Assembly (NCBI GenBank): GCA_002197995.1
Contig: NGZR01000001.1
Span: 15,519,501 to 15,583,500 of the forward strand
Origin: Gaeumannomyces sp. JS-464
Lineage: Eukaryota > Ascomycota > Sordariomycetes > Magnaporthales > Magnaporthaceae
Length of the DNA: 64,000 bases
Direction: 5' to 3'
Both the position numbers and the translations under genes were made by a program. Positions 44,533 through 56,099 of the stretch are shown here, one piece after another. The notes beneath the pieces are model-generated. The model was not told where the DNA came from and made no database searches. It worked only from the letters and a program-made list of their open reading frames with translations. Each line of letters begins with the position of its first letter. Positions within the stretch are counted from its first letter, which is position 1.

Positions 44533-46877
44533 ATGGCCAATATTCTAGCTCTGTCAGTCCAGGAGCTGGCAGTGGCGTTGGCGAGCATCGTGAGTGCTTC
44601 GGTTTGCCAGAGTGTAGCAGAGAACGAAGGAGCCCCCTACCTGTTGCCCCCAATCTAATCCTTGGTTTCGCTAGATTACTGCATACGCCTTGATGCGGTG
44701 CACCTACCTTCTGTGGTTCCACCCTCTCGCCGCCTTCCCCGGTCCCAAGTTGGCCGCCATATCCAATGTCTGGTACGGTTATCAATGGTATGTGAACTGC
44801 AAGCTCTCGCCCCCCGTTACTTTACGGCAAGCTCTATCTGACCCTATCTGCTTATGAAAAAAAAGGCTATCGGGGCGTTATCCGTGGGCTATGCAGCGCG
44901 CTCTGGGGAAGTATGGTAGGTTTGGGTACTGGAAGCCTCAAGAGGGAGGTTCACGATGATGTTCAGTACTGACATGGGAAATCGTGGGCACCAGGAGATG
45001 CCGTGCGTATCGCTCCCAACGAGGTGGTTTTCGTCACTCCCAAAGCCTACACAGGTACGTCGCTGCATGCATCACATGTGCTCTCGGGCCATCCCATGAG
45101 TTGGGTGCGTTTCTGCTAACCGGCCGTCCCAACGGATGCCCCCCTCTTTATAGACATCTACACAGGCACCATCAACGGCCGCCCGGCATTTGTCAAGTCC
45201 GACCTGCTCGACACTGGAGACAAGTACGAAGGACTCGCCTCGGAGAGGGACATTGACAAGCACCGGGCCGCGCGCAAGCGGCTGTCCCCTGCTTTCAGTC
45301 CGCGGCGCTGAGGCAGTACGAGCCCGTCGTGAACTCGCACGTGGACGACTTTGCCAGCAAGCTCGAGAGGCTGGGGACAGGCCCCGGGGGCGTTGACATC
45401 TCGCTGGTGAGCCCCCCAGGGTGGAACCAAACACACATGTTTTCGTTTCTCATGGCACAAGCCCGGGTTGGGTTGCTGACGCCGCAGCTGCCTTCGCTCC
45501 TGGCCTCCTACAGTGGTTCGAGAGAGCGGCGTGTGATCTCGGCGGCGCCATCACTCTAGGCCACAGCCTCAGTAATGTAGAATCAGGTGAGTTGTTCTTC
45601 CCCCACCGGCTCTCAGGCCTTGCGGATGCTCACCGTTTTTGCGACGGCTCCCTTTTTGCAGGCGTCAACCACCCGATCCTGGAGTCCCTCATCCGCATCG
45701 GACACTGGGGCACGATCCGGAACGTCATGCGGAGGTTCCCCCTTCTGTACCCGCTCTCATACTTGCTGCTCTCGCCCAGGGTGGCGCTCAGCTACCTTGC
45801 GGCCCACGGGGCGGTCAAGAAGCTCATACGCGAGCGGGTGGCCGGGCGGCACGGCGACGGCGACCGGAAGCAGCAGCTCGACTACATAGCCCAGTTTATC
45901 GGCGACAGCAGCGAGGCGCCGCCGCCCCCGACGGATTTCTCGTCTCGCAGGCCGGGCACTTGATCCTGGATCACTACGAGTCCTCAAGCGTACTGACCGC
46001 TGGGTTATACTTCCTGGCCACCAACCCGGAATGCATGGCGAGACTGCAGGCGGAGCTGAGGGGCAGGTTCCGGTCCTATGACGATATCACCGAAGAAGGC
46101 CTCCGCGATATGCCGTGGCGTAAGCAACCATCTGGCGAATTCTTTCCTTTATGCGGTGCTCCGGGGGGGGGGGGGGGGGGGGGGGACGTTGGATGCTGCT
46201 TGGATTCCAGCCGGGTTCCCCGGAACACCATTTCTTTATTCTTGGAACGACTGGGTTATGGGTACTCAAGCTAACTTCCAAATCATGGTAGTAAACGCCG
46301 TTATTGAAGAGGTACTGCGACTGCACACGAACGTGCCATACGGCCTGCCTCGCATCAGCCCGGGGTATATGGTAGATGGGCATTACGTCCCAAAGGGGGT
46401 TGGTCCTTTCCACACCTCTCCCAAGGCATTGCAGCGAAACTGGACACTTGTCGTAGGAGGTTTCAACAAAGCTGACCACTGGGCCCGCCCACCACGTTTT
46501 CATCTGCCAAAAGGTTATCGTCTCTTCGTGTGCCTACGCGACTACGCACTCGGCCGCTACTTTAGCCGGCCCAACGAGTTCAGACCCGAGAGGTGGTTGC
46601 CGGCGTCGTCGTCGTCTCCGGAACAGGAGGACGACGTCGCGACTGCGTCTGGTGCCTCGGGCTTTGAGGGGGACGACAAGAGCGCGTTCCGTCCCTTCAG
46701 CGTGGGCTCAACTGTCTCGGCCAGGCCATGGCCTACCTTGTCCTCCGCGCCTTCTTCGCCAGGCTGTGCTGGCGTTTTGACTGGGAGCTGCTCAACGGGC
46801 ACGACTATCTGCGCCTGTACATCACCTGGAAGAAGCCCGAGGTGCGCGTTCGTCTGTCCGTGTTTGAGCGAGCTTGA
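44533..46877 (+). CDS. Cytochrome P450 (cluster P450 no. 1; frame breaks)
   Basis: About nine exons. The first ones are 44533-44589, 44675-44787, 44866-44915 and from 44995. An N-terminal membrane anchor is followed by LLWFHPLAAFPGPKLA (Pro-rich hinge) and ISNVWYGYQW. DAVRIAPNEVVFVTP and HRAARKRLSPAFSP follow; the latter is the C-helix region. The I-helix is LILDHYESSSVLTAG rather than the usual AGxET. The ExxR motif is in EEVLRLHTNVPYG, and the PERW motif is FRPERWLP. The heme loop FRPFSVGS...CLGQAM is interrupted by a deletion of about four bases at 46707-46712. Other breaks are at 45304-45305 and about 45938-45942. The family assignment is sure, the substrate unknown. A likely role is hydroxylation of the polyketide. 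Confidence 0.82.
46163..46185. repeat. G23 homopolymer in a P450 intron
   Basis: An uninterrupted run of 23 G on the sense strand within an intron of the P450 gene. A second run of 12 G lies at 46951-46962, just after the gene. Confidence 0.95.
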
Positions 46878-47176
46878 GTCTTGCACAGGGAGGGCGGCGG
46901 GAATGCCATATGGCAGTTGGTGCTTCTACGGACTGTTTCTTGGGCTGTAAGGGGGGGGGGGGAGGCCATGCTTCTATGGAGGGACGGGAGGAGTTTGAGA
47001 TACGGTTCCAAAATGTAAGATACAGTACGCAAGCCTCGTGGGTCCCGCAAATCCGTCAGCAGCATTATGCATTTAACATGAGGGTATGGGCAGCAGCTCG
47101 GAGTGCTTGACCAGCCGACATGTAGTAAATAAGGCAGGTAGGTAGCTCAGGTATGTGTATTGGCCTTACAGGCGTG

Positions 47177-48858
47177 CTATCGAAGTGCGCCCTCAACAAG
47201 AGACTGCCGAATCCCGTTAACCATCTGTTTGAGCGAGCAAAGGGTCTCCTGAGCCCGGCCCATGACAGCGCGGGCCAGTACGGCAGACGAAGGCTCCGGT
47301 CCCATCAGGCCGGCATGCCCGTCCTCGCGGCTCCACAGTCTGCAGTCGGTCGGCAGGCCGAGGAGGCTCTCTATCAACGGAAGCTGATGCTCCAGGACCT
47401 GCAGCACGATGCTGACCGCCCGAGGTCCGCTAGCGTCTGCGTCTCCTCCCGCAGCTGCTGGTGCGCCGGGACCAGCGCCACGTCGAGCAGCTCGGCCAGC
47501 TGCACGTACGCGGAGAGGAGCATGAGCGTCGTGGAGAGCGTGGGCTGCTGGTGTAGACTGGACATGGAGGAGGCACGGCTGCGGCAGCGTTTTTGGCTCC
47601 AGCCACTGCTGGTGCCACGCCCGCTGTCCGCTCCGGCTTGACAAAGAAGGCCACCTGGCCTGGGGCTGGGACCAGGAGCTGCAGGGTCAGCACGAACGTC
47701 ATGTTCACGTCGAGGATGTCGCGCCAAGTGCCTACCCTGGTGACGCTGCTGCTGCTGTTACTGCTGTTCTCTGGCCGTGACCCCCGACGACGGTGATGTG
47801 AGCGAGGAAGATGGGGACCAGCTGCCGCTGCTGAGCGGGTGGTGTGCGCCAACAGACCGCGCCACCGCGCCGTCCAGGCTCCACGAGTTGGCGTCCCAGG
47901 ACGACCACCGGAATAGGACCAGCTGACGCAGCAGGGCGTCGAGCATGCCGGCGACAGCTGCGCTCGGTTCGTGACCGACGACCGCGATTGGCCGTTCAAC
48001 GGGGTCGGGCGGCTGTCCGGGCGAGCTCCCAGAGGAGAAGTCGTCTCCTTCATCGTCATCCAGAAGCTGTCCCCCGCCGTCAGGATGGAGGAGGGTGCCT
48101 AGGGTGACGTCGCCGCTACTGCTCCGCATACTCGGGATGCCGCCGCATGGTACCGCAGTAGCAGTAGCAGTATGCGACGACGGGAACCGCAGGCTCGCAG
48201 ACGCGGCTTCGAAGTTGGACCCCAGGCCCGACGAGTTATCGTTCGGCGACTGGAGGCCGTCGAGAACGGCGTCAAAGGGGCGATTGGCAGTCTGTCCGAA
48301 CATGGAGCCGTGCAGTCCCGAGCTTGGCGGCACCACGTCCCCAGGGAAGGAGAAGAGGTGGGCGTGTACGGTATCGTCGCAGCCCTGGGCAGCCCGGCGG
48401 CCGTGGTGCTGGCCCTCAGGGGCCGCCGGTGCCGGGGTCCACAGGCCCGACGTGAAGCTCGTTTCTGCCGAAGCCCAGGGCGACCTTGCTGGGCTGGGGA
48501 GGGATTCGCTCCACGACCCTGCCTGGGAGCGGTGGCGGCCGTGACGGTGGTGATTACGACGCGCCGCGTCAGACCTGGAGGCCGAGGCCGCCAGCGCCGA
48601 ACGCCCGCCCAAGACATCCAGGGGCAAGACTGGTGGCCGCTGCCGCCATGTTGGGCCAGAGGAGGCCGCCCCAGGGCCGGCCACCGCTGGTGACGCACCG
48701 GGCCGACGCGGAGGCAGCGGTCGCAGGGGTCGGCCGGCGGGGGGCGCGGGGTCGTCGGCCCAAGGTGGCAGAGGGGACGCCGAGCTGCGCAGGCAACGAA
48801 GCTTCTGGTCCCGACACCGGTCGCAGGCGTATCTCTTGGCAACCTGACTGGTGCTCAT
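47177..48858 (-). CDS. AflR-like Zn2Cys6 transcription factor (frame breaks)
   Basis: Pathway regulator. The start at 48858 gives MSTSQVAKRYACDRCRDQKL. The cluster CDRCRDQKLRC, together with a second half CDRCLRVG and RCVTSGGRPWGG, makes an AflR-type Zn2Cys6 domain. The middle is Ser/Pro-rich with acidic patches (LLDDDEGDDFSSGSS). The C-terminal part matches the AflR-family regulatory domain: LDALLRQLVLF, DILDVNMTFVLTLQLL, PTLSTTLMLLSAYVQLAELL and SIVLQVLEHQLPLIESLL. Net frame shifts fall between the two halves of the zinc cluster and again in the C-terminal part, plus at least one probable intron. AflR proteins bind TCG-N5-CGA, and two such sites lie in the PKS promoter. It sits in the middle of the cluster, divergent from P450 no. 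2. Confidence 0.75.
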
Positions 48859-49811
48859 GGCGTGGACGCGGCTGCTGGAGTGCCCAACGCGCCCGGCCAC
48901 CATGCATGTCACGGGCCTGCAACCTCGAGAGACACAGAGAAGCGGGCCTTTTGTCTGCAAGGCCAGCCTTGGCATGTGGTTCCCGGCGCTTGAGAAAGGC
49001 CGTCTATACGAGCATCGCCATGCTACATGCCACGGGCGTACGTGTAGCACGAAGCCAGTAGACATGTTATACTCACTCTCCTATCTGCGCGCCCCCTGGC
49101 ACGGCTAGCAGCAGGTTTTCTGACCGCAGGTGCGCCGCTGCGCCGACTACGCTCGTCGGCACAGAAAAAGGGCCAATAAGTGTAGGGCGAAAAAATGCCT
49201 CAACGAACATAGATAAGATCACCCAAGATGGAGCAATCAATCGATCCAGCATCACCAATCAACTACTCGTAACGTTGTGCAACCATAAGCGGCGTCAGCA
49301 CAGAAAAGAGGCACAGGCCAATAAATGCATGTGGGCAATTAGCAGCGGCCGCTTACCTCCATCCCTGGAGTGCTGATACGGCCGGCGGCGGTGTCGCAAT
49401 CGTGGCTTCGGAGCGGCTGCTTGTTTTAGGGCCCAGTCCGCGGGGGCCTCGATGCCTGGTGTAAAGCGGCGCAGTGCCGTGCCGCACCGAGACATATTTC
49501 CCGACCGAGCTGGGAGGATCGAGGCCAAGACTTGAGGCGACTGAAGGTCCCTGGGCAGAGACACCAATTTTCCCGCCTGGTTCCGAAGTTCCCGATGCGC
49601 CTCCCCCCCCCCGACTGCACGTGCAGACGGAGGGCCCTCGACGCGGAGCACCCTTCCAGGCCTGTCCTGGCGGTCTCGGCGAATTTAAAGGGGGCGCGTT
49701 TTGCCGTACCGGAGCCGCAGAACACCGATGGCTGGACGCGCCACAGAGCCACCGCTCACCACACCGCGGACCAGACAGACCTGCTCGGAAGCAACGGCGA
49801 GGTAGTAGAAA
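48859..49811. promoter_or_regulatory. Divergent region between the AflR-like regulator and P450 no. 2
   Basis: About 950 bp between start codons on opposite strands. No gene and no clear TCG-N5-CGA site was found. Confidence 0.5.
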
Positions 49812-50565
49812 ATGATACGCGAGTTTGCATACGGGCTCGCAGGGCTATGGCTGCTGGGGTACGCCCTCGACTACCTCTTCAGCCTCGCCGATGACCCCCG
49901 GGAGCCCCCGCGATTACGCCCCAAAGTGGTGCCCGTCTTTGGGCACGTCCTCGGCCTCCTCCGGCACGGCCCGACCTACTACAAGTACACGAGGTCTGTC
50001 TGCAGCTGCGTTGCCCTCCGGGCCAGTAACCCTAACCACTTGCGCACTCTCTAGTCCCTCCCCTTGTGCAGCACTCCTCGACTGACTTTTTGGCCTCTCT
50101 GCCCAACAGTGACGCCGCCGACGCCGAGATCTACAGTCTCGACGTCCTCAGCTTCAAGGTGTACATCAGCGCGTCCAGCCGCCTGCTGCCCTTGATCCAG
50201 AAGCACTCCCGCATCTTGTCCTTCCGTCCCTTCCTGCAGCTGACGGCGCGCCAGTACGGCGACGCCTCGGAGGTGGCGCACGCATCTACGCCGGCTCGCT
50301 ACCCGACGACCTAAGCCAGGCCGTCAAGGCAACCCTAGCGCCGGGCCCGCACCTCGACGACCTGAGCTTGCGCATGGGCAACCGGGTCCTCGTGGACATT
50401 GACCGCCTGCTCCCAAGCTGCCCCGGCACGCCAAAGGCGACTCGCTTGCTGCGATGGCCCGGCATGCCGTCGTGCAGGCGACCAGCTGCGCAGTCTACGG
50501 CGAGGACCACCCCTTTCGTCGATCCAGACGTCGAGAACGCCTATTGGTGAGCCTCTCTCTGCAGC

Positions 50566-50630
<65 letters not shown>

Positions 50631-51648
50631 CAGTCCCCCTGGCTGGCCCAGGCTGAGTGACACAAACCGGCAGGAAATGGATGACCTACCTGACCGCACA
50701 CCTGGTGGGCTGGCTCGACATAACCGGCAGGGGCTACGCGCTGCGCGACAAGGTATTCAAGGCCTACGCCCGCTACTGCCGCGTCCTCCCCGGCTACGCC
50801 TCGCAGCTGATGAAGGAGCATCAGCGCGTGCTGGGCGAGGCAGGCGTCCCCGACGTCGACAGGGCCAAGCAGGCCGCCATCTTCACCATCGCGTCCTTCA
50901 GCAACTCGGCGCCGACGCTCTACTGGACCCTCTGGGAGCTGTTCTCGCGCCCCGAGGTGCTGGCGCAGGTCAGGCAGGAGCTCGAGGCGCACGCCGTTGT
51001 CGCCAACAAGCACCACCAGGCGGCCGCAACGCCCGCCGCACAAGAGTGCGACTTTGTGCTAGATGTCGCCGCCATCAAGACCAAGTGTGCCTTGCTTTTG
51101 TCTGTATTCCAGGAGACGCAGCGGACGCGCCACGTCAACCCCAGCTTCCGAAAGGTCATGTCGGACGTTCTGCTGGACGGCAAGTACCTCCTGAAGAAGG
51201 GGCGCTACCTCCAGGTGCCCGGAAATGTCATACACGGCGAGCGGGGTATATGGGGCGACTCGGCCCTCGAGTTTGACGCGTACCGCTTCGTGCCAGCCCC
51301 GGGTGACGACGCCAAGAGCGGCCGCCCGGTCCCAACGGCAGCCGCGGGTACCGGGGCGACGGCCAGCGGTTTCGTGCCTGGGGCGCCGCCCCTTACCTCT
51401 GTCCCGCGAGGCAGTTCGCTGCGACCGAGATCCTGATCGTGGTTGCTCTCTTGGCACTCAGGGCGGATATTCGGCCGGCCGCGGGCACCTGGGACAGGAC
51501 GCCGGCCCTGAACTTCTCGGACCTTTCCACCCTTTCGCCACCCAAGGCCGATGTCGAGATGGAGGTAAGTGCACGGCCAGGGTGGGTGGGACGGTGGGGT
51601 TTGCACATGGGTGAGAGCCGAAGCCGTGTTCCTCTGGCGTCGGGCTGA
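49812..51648 (+). CDS. Cytochrome P450, CYP7/CYP8-like (cluster P450 no. 2; frame breaks)
   Basis: The protein starts MIREFAYGLAGLWLLGYALD (membrane anchor) and has the Pro-rich hinge PPRLRPKVVPVFGHVLG. The 5' exon ends at about 49993, the next begins near 50110, and another GT..AG intron spans 50547-50673 and carries a 62-C run. The I-helix region IFTIASFSNSAPTLYW has the Asn-containing pattern of CYP7/CYP8-type enzymes that lack the usual acid-Thr pair. FQETQRTRHVNPSFRKV supplies ExxR. The heme loop reads F-V-.-W-G-A-A-P-Y-L-C-P-A-R-Q-F. Frame breaks are at 50277-50283, 50450-50452, 50511-50518 and 51376-51378, three of them consistent with one missing base. The gene converges on the LAG1 gene that ends 240 bp downstream. 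Confidence 0.8.
50568..50629. repeat. C62 homopolymer in a P450 intron
   Basis: Sixty-two consecutive C on the sense strand, just after the 5' splice site of the intron 50547-50673. Confidence 0.95.
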
Positions 51649-51887
51649 ATAATTAGGGGGTTAGTGGCATGGCACTGAGCATCCGTCTGGGCGGTGAGTT
51701 ATATGGATGTATGTAGCGAGAAGAGCAGGCACCTAGAGGTAGGCAGGCAGACTGCCAAGTAGGTTGGTTCAGTGGGAGACAGCTGGTAGTCACTTCAGTT
51801 TCGGTGAACACATTGAACCCAGTGTAGCCAAAACCCGCCCACCAAGTCCACAATGCGGACAAAAAGAGAGACAAACACGTGCCCTCT

Positions 51888-53545
51888 TCAGTCGATCTGC
51901 TTCTCGCAGCCGATCCTGTTCAAAAGCTCCTTGCGGTCGGCCTGCCGGTGTAGGCTGAAGCTGCTGCTGGCCCCTCCTGCAGTCCCCTCTGAGCTCACTG
52001 ACCTAACAGCAGCAGCGCCCGTACGGGGCTCCTGACGGCCCCACCTTTGAAGGTCGACGGCTTCCACGGCCACCTCTCGCTCGAGGGGCTCCGACCTTTG
52101 TTCTCCTTGGGCTTCCTCCTCCGTCCCCTCGGGTGCCTCCTCGCTGTCGCTGCGCACGTCTTCGGCATTGCTGCCCCGTAGAACTCTTGCGGTCACGCGA
52201 ATCATGGTCACGGACCACACACCTATAATGATTTGCATCATGAGGAGGTAGAACAGAAACACAATCCGGATGCTGTCTTGATGACAGACCGTTCCATCGC
52301 CAGGGTTTCGGAAAGGTTCCAGCAAATGCCGCCAGCCCGGCGGGAGAGGCAATGGACCCTCCAGGCTATCAGCGGAGCCTCGGAAGCAGGCCAAGGGCAG
52401 TATCCGCGGGAGATGGGCGTAGATGCTCCAGCAAACAATCAGGCACAAAACGTGGCGGGCCACGAGCCAGGTGACCACGAAAGCACCAAATGCAAGGTCG
52501 CAACATTTGTTGAAGCCGGTGCATTTCAGGCATTTGGCAAGCTGAGCAGAAGGGGTTCAAACCCAATCGTCAGTCCCGAGACCCAATGAGGAGGAGCAAC
52601 AACAAAGGGAGAGACAACCCACGGGAAAGAAGAGCTCGGACACATCCATCAGGACTAGGATCAAGGTGCCGACGCGAGTGTGATGGTAGAAGTAGGAGGC
52701 GGCAACGAGGGTCACGGTGACGGCGTGGTGGATAATCATCAGCCAGTAGTCACTGCGCCGGGCCTCCATGTTGACAACCAAGACCTGCTGAACCCAATAG
52801 GCCCACTGCGCGAGTATGTAGCCCTTGGTGAGCCCAGAGAGCTCCCTTTGGGGCCACTCGGTCCACAGCTCATGCAGGCTGAGGAAGTATGGGGAGCTAG
52901 CATACAAGTACTGGCGGCGGAAAGGAAGGTCAGGGGCCGGTCAGCAGATGGAACGGAGCGTCGAGCAGACAAGGCAAGGGTGGTTGCGACATTGCACATA
53001 CGAGTCCCAGGGGCCAGAAGCAGACATAATACAGGAACACCCAGCCCTGCTCGGCGAACCTGGTGCGCTCCCTGGTTCCGGTCGCGCCCAGCCACCTGGC
53101 TAGCGGCGAGAGCAGGTGCTGCATCAGGCCGGCGCGGAGGCCGGTGAGGACCACGACCGAGAATGCGACGAAGCAGAGATCGTCCACCCCGGCGGCGTAC
53201 AATCCAGTGCGAGGATTGAAGTACGACAGCGTCACAAACTTGTCCGCATAGAGGCCCGTCCGGCCGCGGGCGTGGCGACCCAGAAGCGGCAGGGCGACAA
53301 GACAGCACGAGAGGGCTGTGGGCACAGGTTAGCACTGCTGGCTGGCCCAAGGGTTCCACGCCACGCTGAGGTGGGCGTGTGGTGATGATGGAGGATCAAG
53401 TGGCTGTGCACGGCGGACACGCACCGAACTGGTTGTCAAACAGCCAGCTGGACCGGCAGGCGCCTTGGACGCTTCCCTTGACAGCCCTGCCAGGTGTGCT
53501 TGCGTGAGCCTCGGGCCTGGCGCGGACGCTCGCCGCGGGCGCCAT
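51888..53545 (-). CDS. Ceramide synthase homologue (LAG1/TLC), divergent copy
   Basis: Multi-spanning ER membrane protein of the TLC/LAG1 family. Four exons run without a frame break from MAPAASVRARPEAHAST (53545). Conserved parts are FVTLSYFNPRTGLYAAG, TRFAEQGWVFLYYVCFWP, SSPYFLSLHELWTEWPQ and KGYILAQWAYWVQQVLV. The Lag1 motif follows: HHAVTVTLVAASY and then GTLILVLMDVSELFF. The two motif His residues that start it are present. The later HDxSD, seen in the neighbouring paralogue, reads MDVSE here. The C-terminus has an acidic tail and ends in basic residues. It shares a divergent promoter with the second copy and converges on P450 no. 2. In a PKS cluster, a self-protection role is inferred by analogy with FUM17, FUM18 and ALT7. 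Confidence 0.85.
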
Positions 53546-54308
53546 GTCTGTCCAGAGGCGACCTGTCGAGCCCACCAGAGACCAAGGAAGGAGTGGGTGC
53601 GGTGCCGGGGGCGCGGCGCGGACTCGAGGACCAGCGAGAGAAAGAGCCGTCTTGCACAAGGAGCTAGTAGCTGGTGTTATGGCTGGGAAGGCGGGCAGAG
53701 AGAAGCGCAACGTCGGTGTTGCGTGTGCTTTTTTGCTGGTGTCCGCGCTCAGAAGAACGAGCCAAACGAGGGAGCGCGGCGGGCACGTATCAATGATCCT
53801 GTCTAGAGCCCAATACGCGGCTCGCGCAGCACGGGGCGTACCGCGTATAGGTAGGCCGCCATGGATCAATCAAACAAAGCTTGTGCTTCAATTGATTGCA
53901 TCGTGCTGCCAACAACCAACCGGCTTGTCGCAATTTCCAGCACGGTTCTAGGCCCAGCCACTGCCGCCACTGGCCAATCGTTTCCATCCCTGCACCAGAG
54001 CGGCACCTGGCTGTCAGACCCAATCATCTCCCGCCGGGTCGTCAGCGGCAGGTAAGCTGAGATGACCAGTGTCCGAGAGCTTTAGGCCGTGGCGCCCGTT
54101 TTTTTTCTCTTTCTCTTGACTCCCCGTGCTGCCACACTTTGCGGCAGCCTGTCGCGCAGGTCAACAACAAGTGTTGCGTCTCGCTCGCATCTCGCCTTGA
54201 TATCCGTACTTCGTAATTACCTCACCTATCCCATCCCTCGGCGTGTGCCGCTGGGAAAAAGGGCTCACCTGACGCTTCTCGCCACACGGGCAGCGTACGG
54301 CATCCCAG
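53546..54308. promoter_or_regulatory. Bidirectional promoter between the two ceramide synthase genes
   Basis: About 760 bp separate the two start codons on opposite strands, so both copies are probably co-regulated from here. No gene is recognised inside. Confidence 0.55.
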
Positions 54309-55729
54309 ATGCAGCGGCCCGTGGACCCCGACCAGCACGCCGATGGCGTGTCGCGCCGGCGAACCAGGTCCGGAGCCGACGGTGACGGCACGGTCGACGC
54401 CCCAGCCACTGCGCACCAGCGCGGCTCCGCAGTGTCGGCGCCGCTGAAGCCGAGCAACGGGCACGCCACCCGCCGTCGCCCAGGCAAGGACAAGTCGTTC
54501 GCTGCGAGCGCCAGACGCAGCCTCAGGGCCGTCCGCCGCCTCTTTGTCCGGCGCACCTGGACCCTGCCCCTTCTCCTCATGGTCCTGTTCCTGGCGTCGT
54601 ACGCCGTGAACCCCACCGAATCTAACGTTCGTCGGCCGTTTTTGTTTCTCTCCTACCGCATCGACGGCGGCGGCCACCCAAAGTCAAACAAAGCGGCTCA
54701 ATACGGCAAGGGACCCTGGGACGTCGCCTTCGTCGCCTTCTACACCATCTTCCTGTCCTTCACCCGCGAGTTCGTCATGCACGAGCTCCTCCGGCCACTG
54801 GCCCGCTCCCGCTTCTGCGCCATCCGGGCCCGAGGCAAGCAGACTCGCTTCGCCGAGCAGATGTACACGGCCGTCTACGTCGTCTTCGTAGGACCCTTAG
54901 GCATGTACTGCATGAGCCGAACCCTGTCTGGTACTTCAACACGCGCGAATGTACGAGGGCTACCCGCATAAAACGCACGAAGCCGCCTTCAAATTTACAT
55001 ATCTGTTCCAGGCAGCCTTTTGGGTCCAGCAGGCGCTGGTGATGATCTTGGGCATCGAAAAGCGCCGCAAGGACTTTAAGGAGCTTGTGGCCCATCACAT
55101 CGTCACCATCGCTCTCATAGCCCTCAGTTACCGGTTCCATTTCACGTACATCGGCATCGCCGTCTACATAACCCACGACCTGAGCGATCTGGTTCTCGCG
55201 GTATGTTTGCATTTTCCGATCAGGCCATAGCATTCTCGCCCCACTAACACGAAATACTCTGCCTTATCAGACGTCCAAGGCCCTCAACTACATGGACGTC
55301 AACATCATGGTGCAAGCACCCTACTTTGTGCTGAACATCGTCTCTTGGGTCTACTTCCGACACTACATCAACATCCGCATCCTCTACTCCCTCCTCATCG
55401 AGTTCAGGACCGTCGGGCCCTATGAACTTAACTGGGAGACTCAGCAGTACAAATGCTGGATATCAAACATCATCACCTTTGGGCTCTTGGCCCTGCTGCA
55501 GCTTCTCAACGCCTTCTGGTTGGGCTGCATATTGCGCGTCGCCTACCGCATAGCTTTCCTGTCTGTCTACAAGGACGAACGTTCCGAAGCTGAGGACTCC
55601 GAGGACGACACCGAGGCGGCCGGCGACATGGCCCAGGGGAATCCGTTGGCCAAAGCATCGCTCTCAGCCGGAAAGGACGGCAAGCCGGCGGCGTCTGTGG
55701 CGCACGGCAATGGTGGCGCGAGGCGGTAG
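54309..55729 (+). CDS. Ceramide synthase homologue (LAG1/TLC), canonical copy (frame breaks)
   Basis: ER-membrane acyl-CoA-dependent sphingoid-base N-acyltransferase family. A disordered basic N-terminus precedes the TLC core: ESNVRRPFLFLSYRIDGG, GPWDVAFVAFYTIFLSF, KQTRFAEQMYTAVYVVF, GPLGMYCM and MYEGYPHKTHEAAFKF. The full Lag1 motif follows: HHIVTIALIALSYRFHF and then AVYITHDLSDLVLA. After an intron near 55200-55270 come TSKALNYMD and a long acidic C-terminus ending NGGARR. Frame breaks at 54922-54924 and about 54944-54948 lie between CMSRT and MYEGYP, each consistent with one missing base. All motif residues for activity are present. It converges on the CYP52-like P450. Confidence 0.85.
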
Positions 55730-56099
55730 CTTTTTCGGACCATCACACGGTTATTTTGCCGCCTTACTGCCCTGAGATGCATGTATTGCTTGGCTCTGTT
55801 GCGCTGTGACGAATCACCTTCTTCACTCGTTGAGTCACGGATCGGCTCTACGTCCCCCTTTTGCATACCCTAATACTGGATGTAATACACACATACAACT
55901 TGCCCTAAGCCTAGACCTTAATAAGACGATGTCGAAACCGAAGCAAGGCGGAGATTGTACTTGTATCATTTTGTTTTCCACATCCGGACCAGTAGTATGT
56001 CATCCACCTGCAACCAAACACCTCGAGGGCATCCCATACAACTCGTCGCATTTCTATCCACCTGGACATGCCATGCTAACTGCACTGAAGAGGCCCTGG
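55730..56099. other. Convergent intergenic region
   Basis: This holds the 3' ends of the canonical ceramide synthase (plus) and the CYP52-like P450 (minus). No gene is seen. Confidence 0.5.

Noticed and set aside
47177..48858. Treating the AflR-like regulator as a dead gene because of its frame changes
   Set aside because: The zinc-cluster Cys residues and the C-terminal family domain are all present in some frame, and neighbours show the same kind of one- or two-base breaks, so sequence error is the better reading.
50399..51043. Poly-Pro (plus) and poly-Gly (minus) frames around the C62 run
   Set aside because: The run is intronic in P450 no. 2, and the frames have no independent coding signal.
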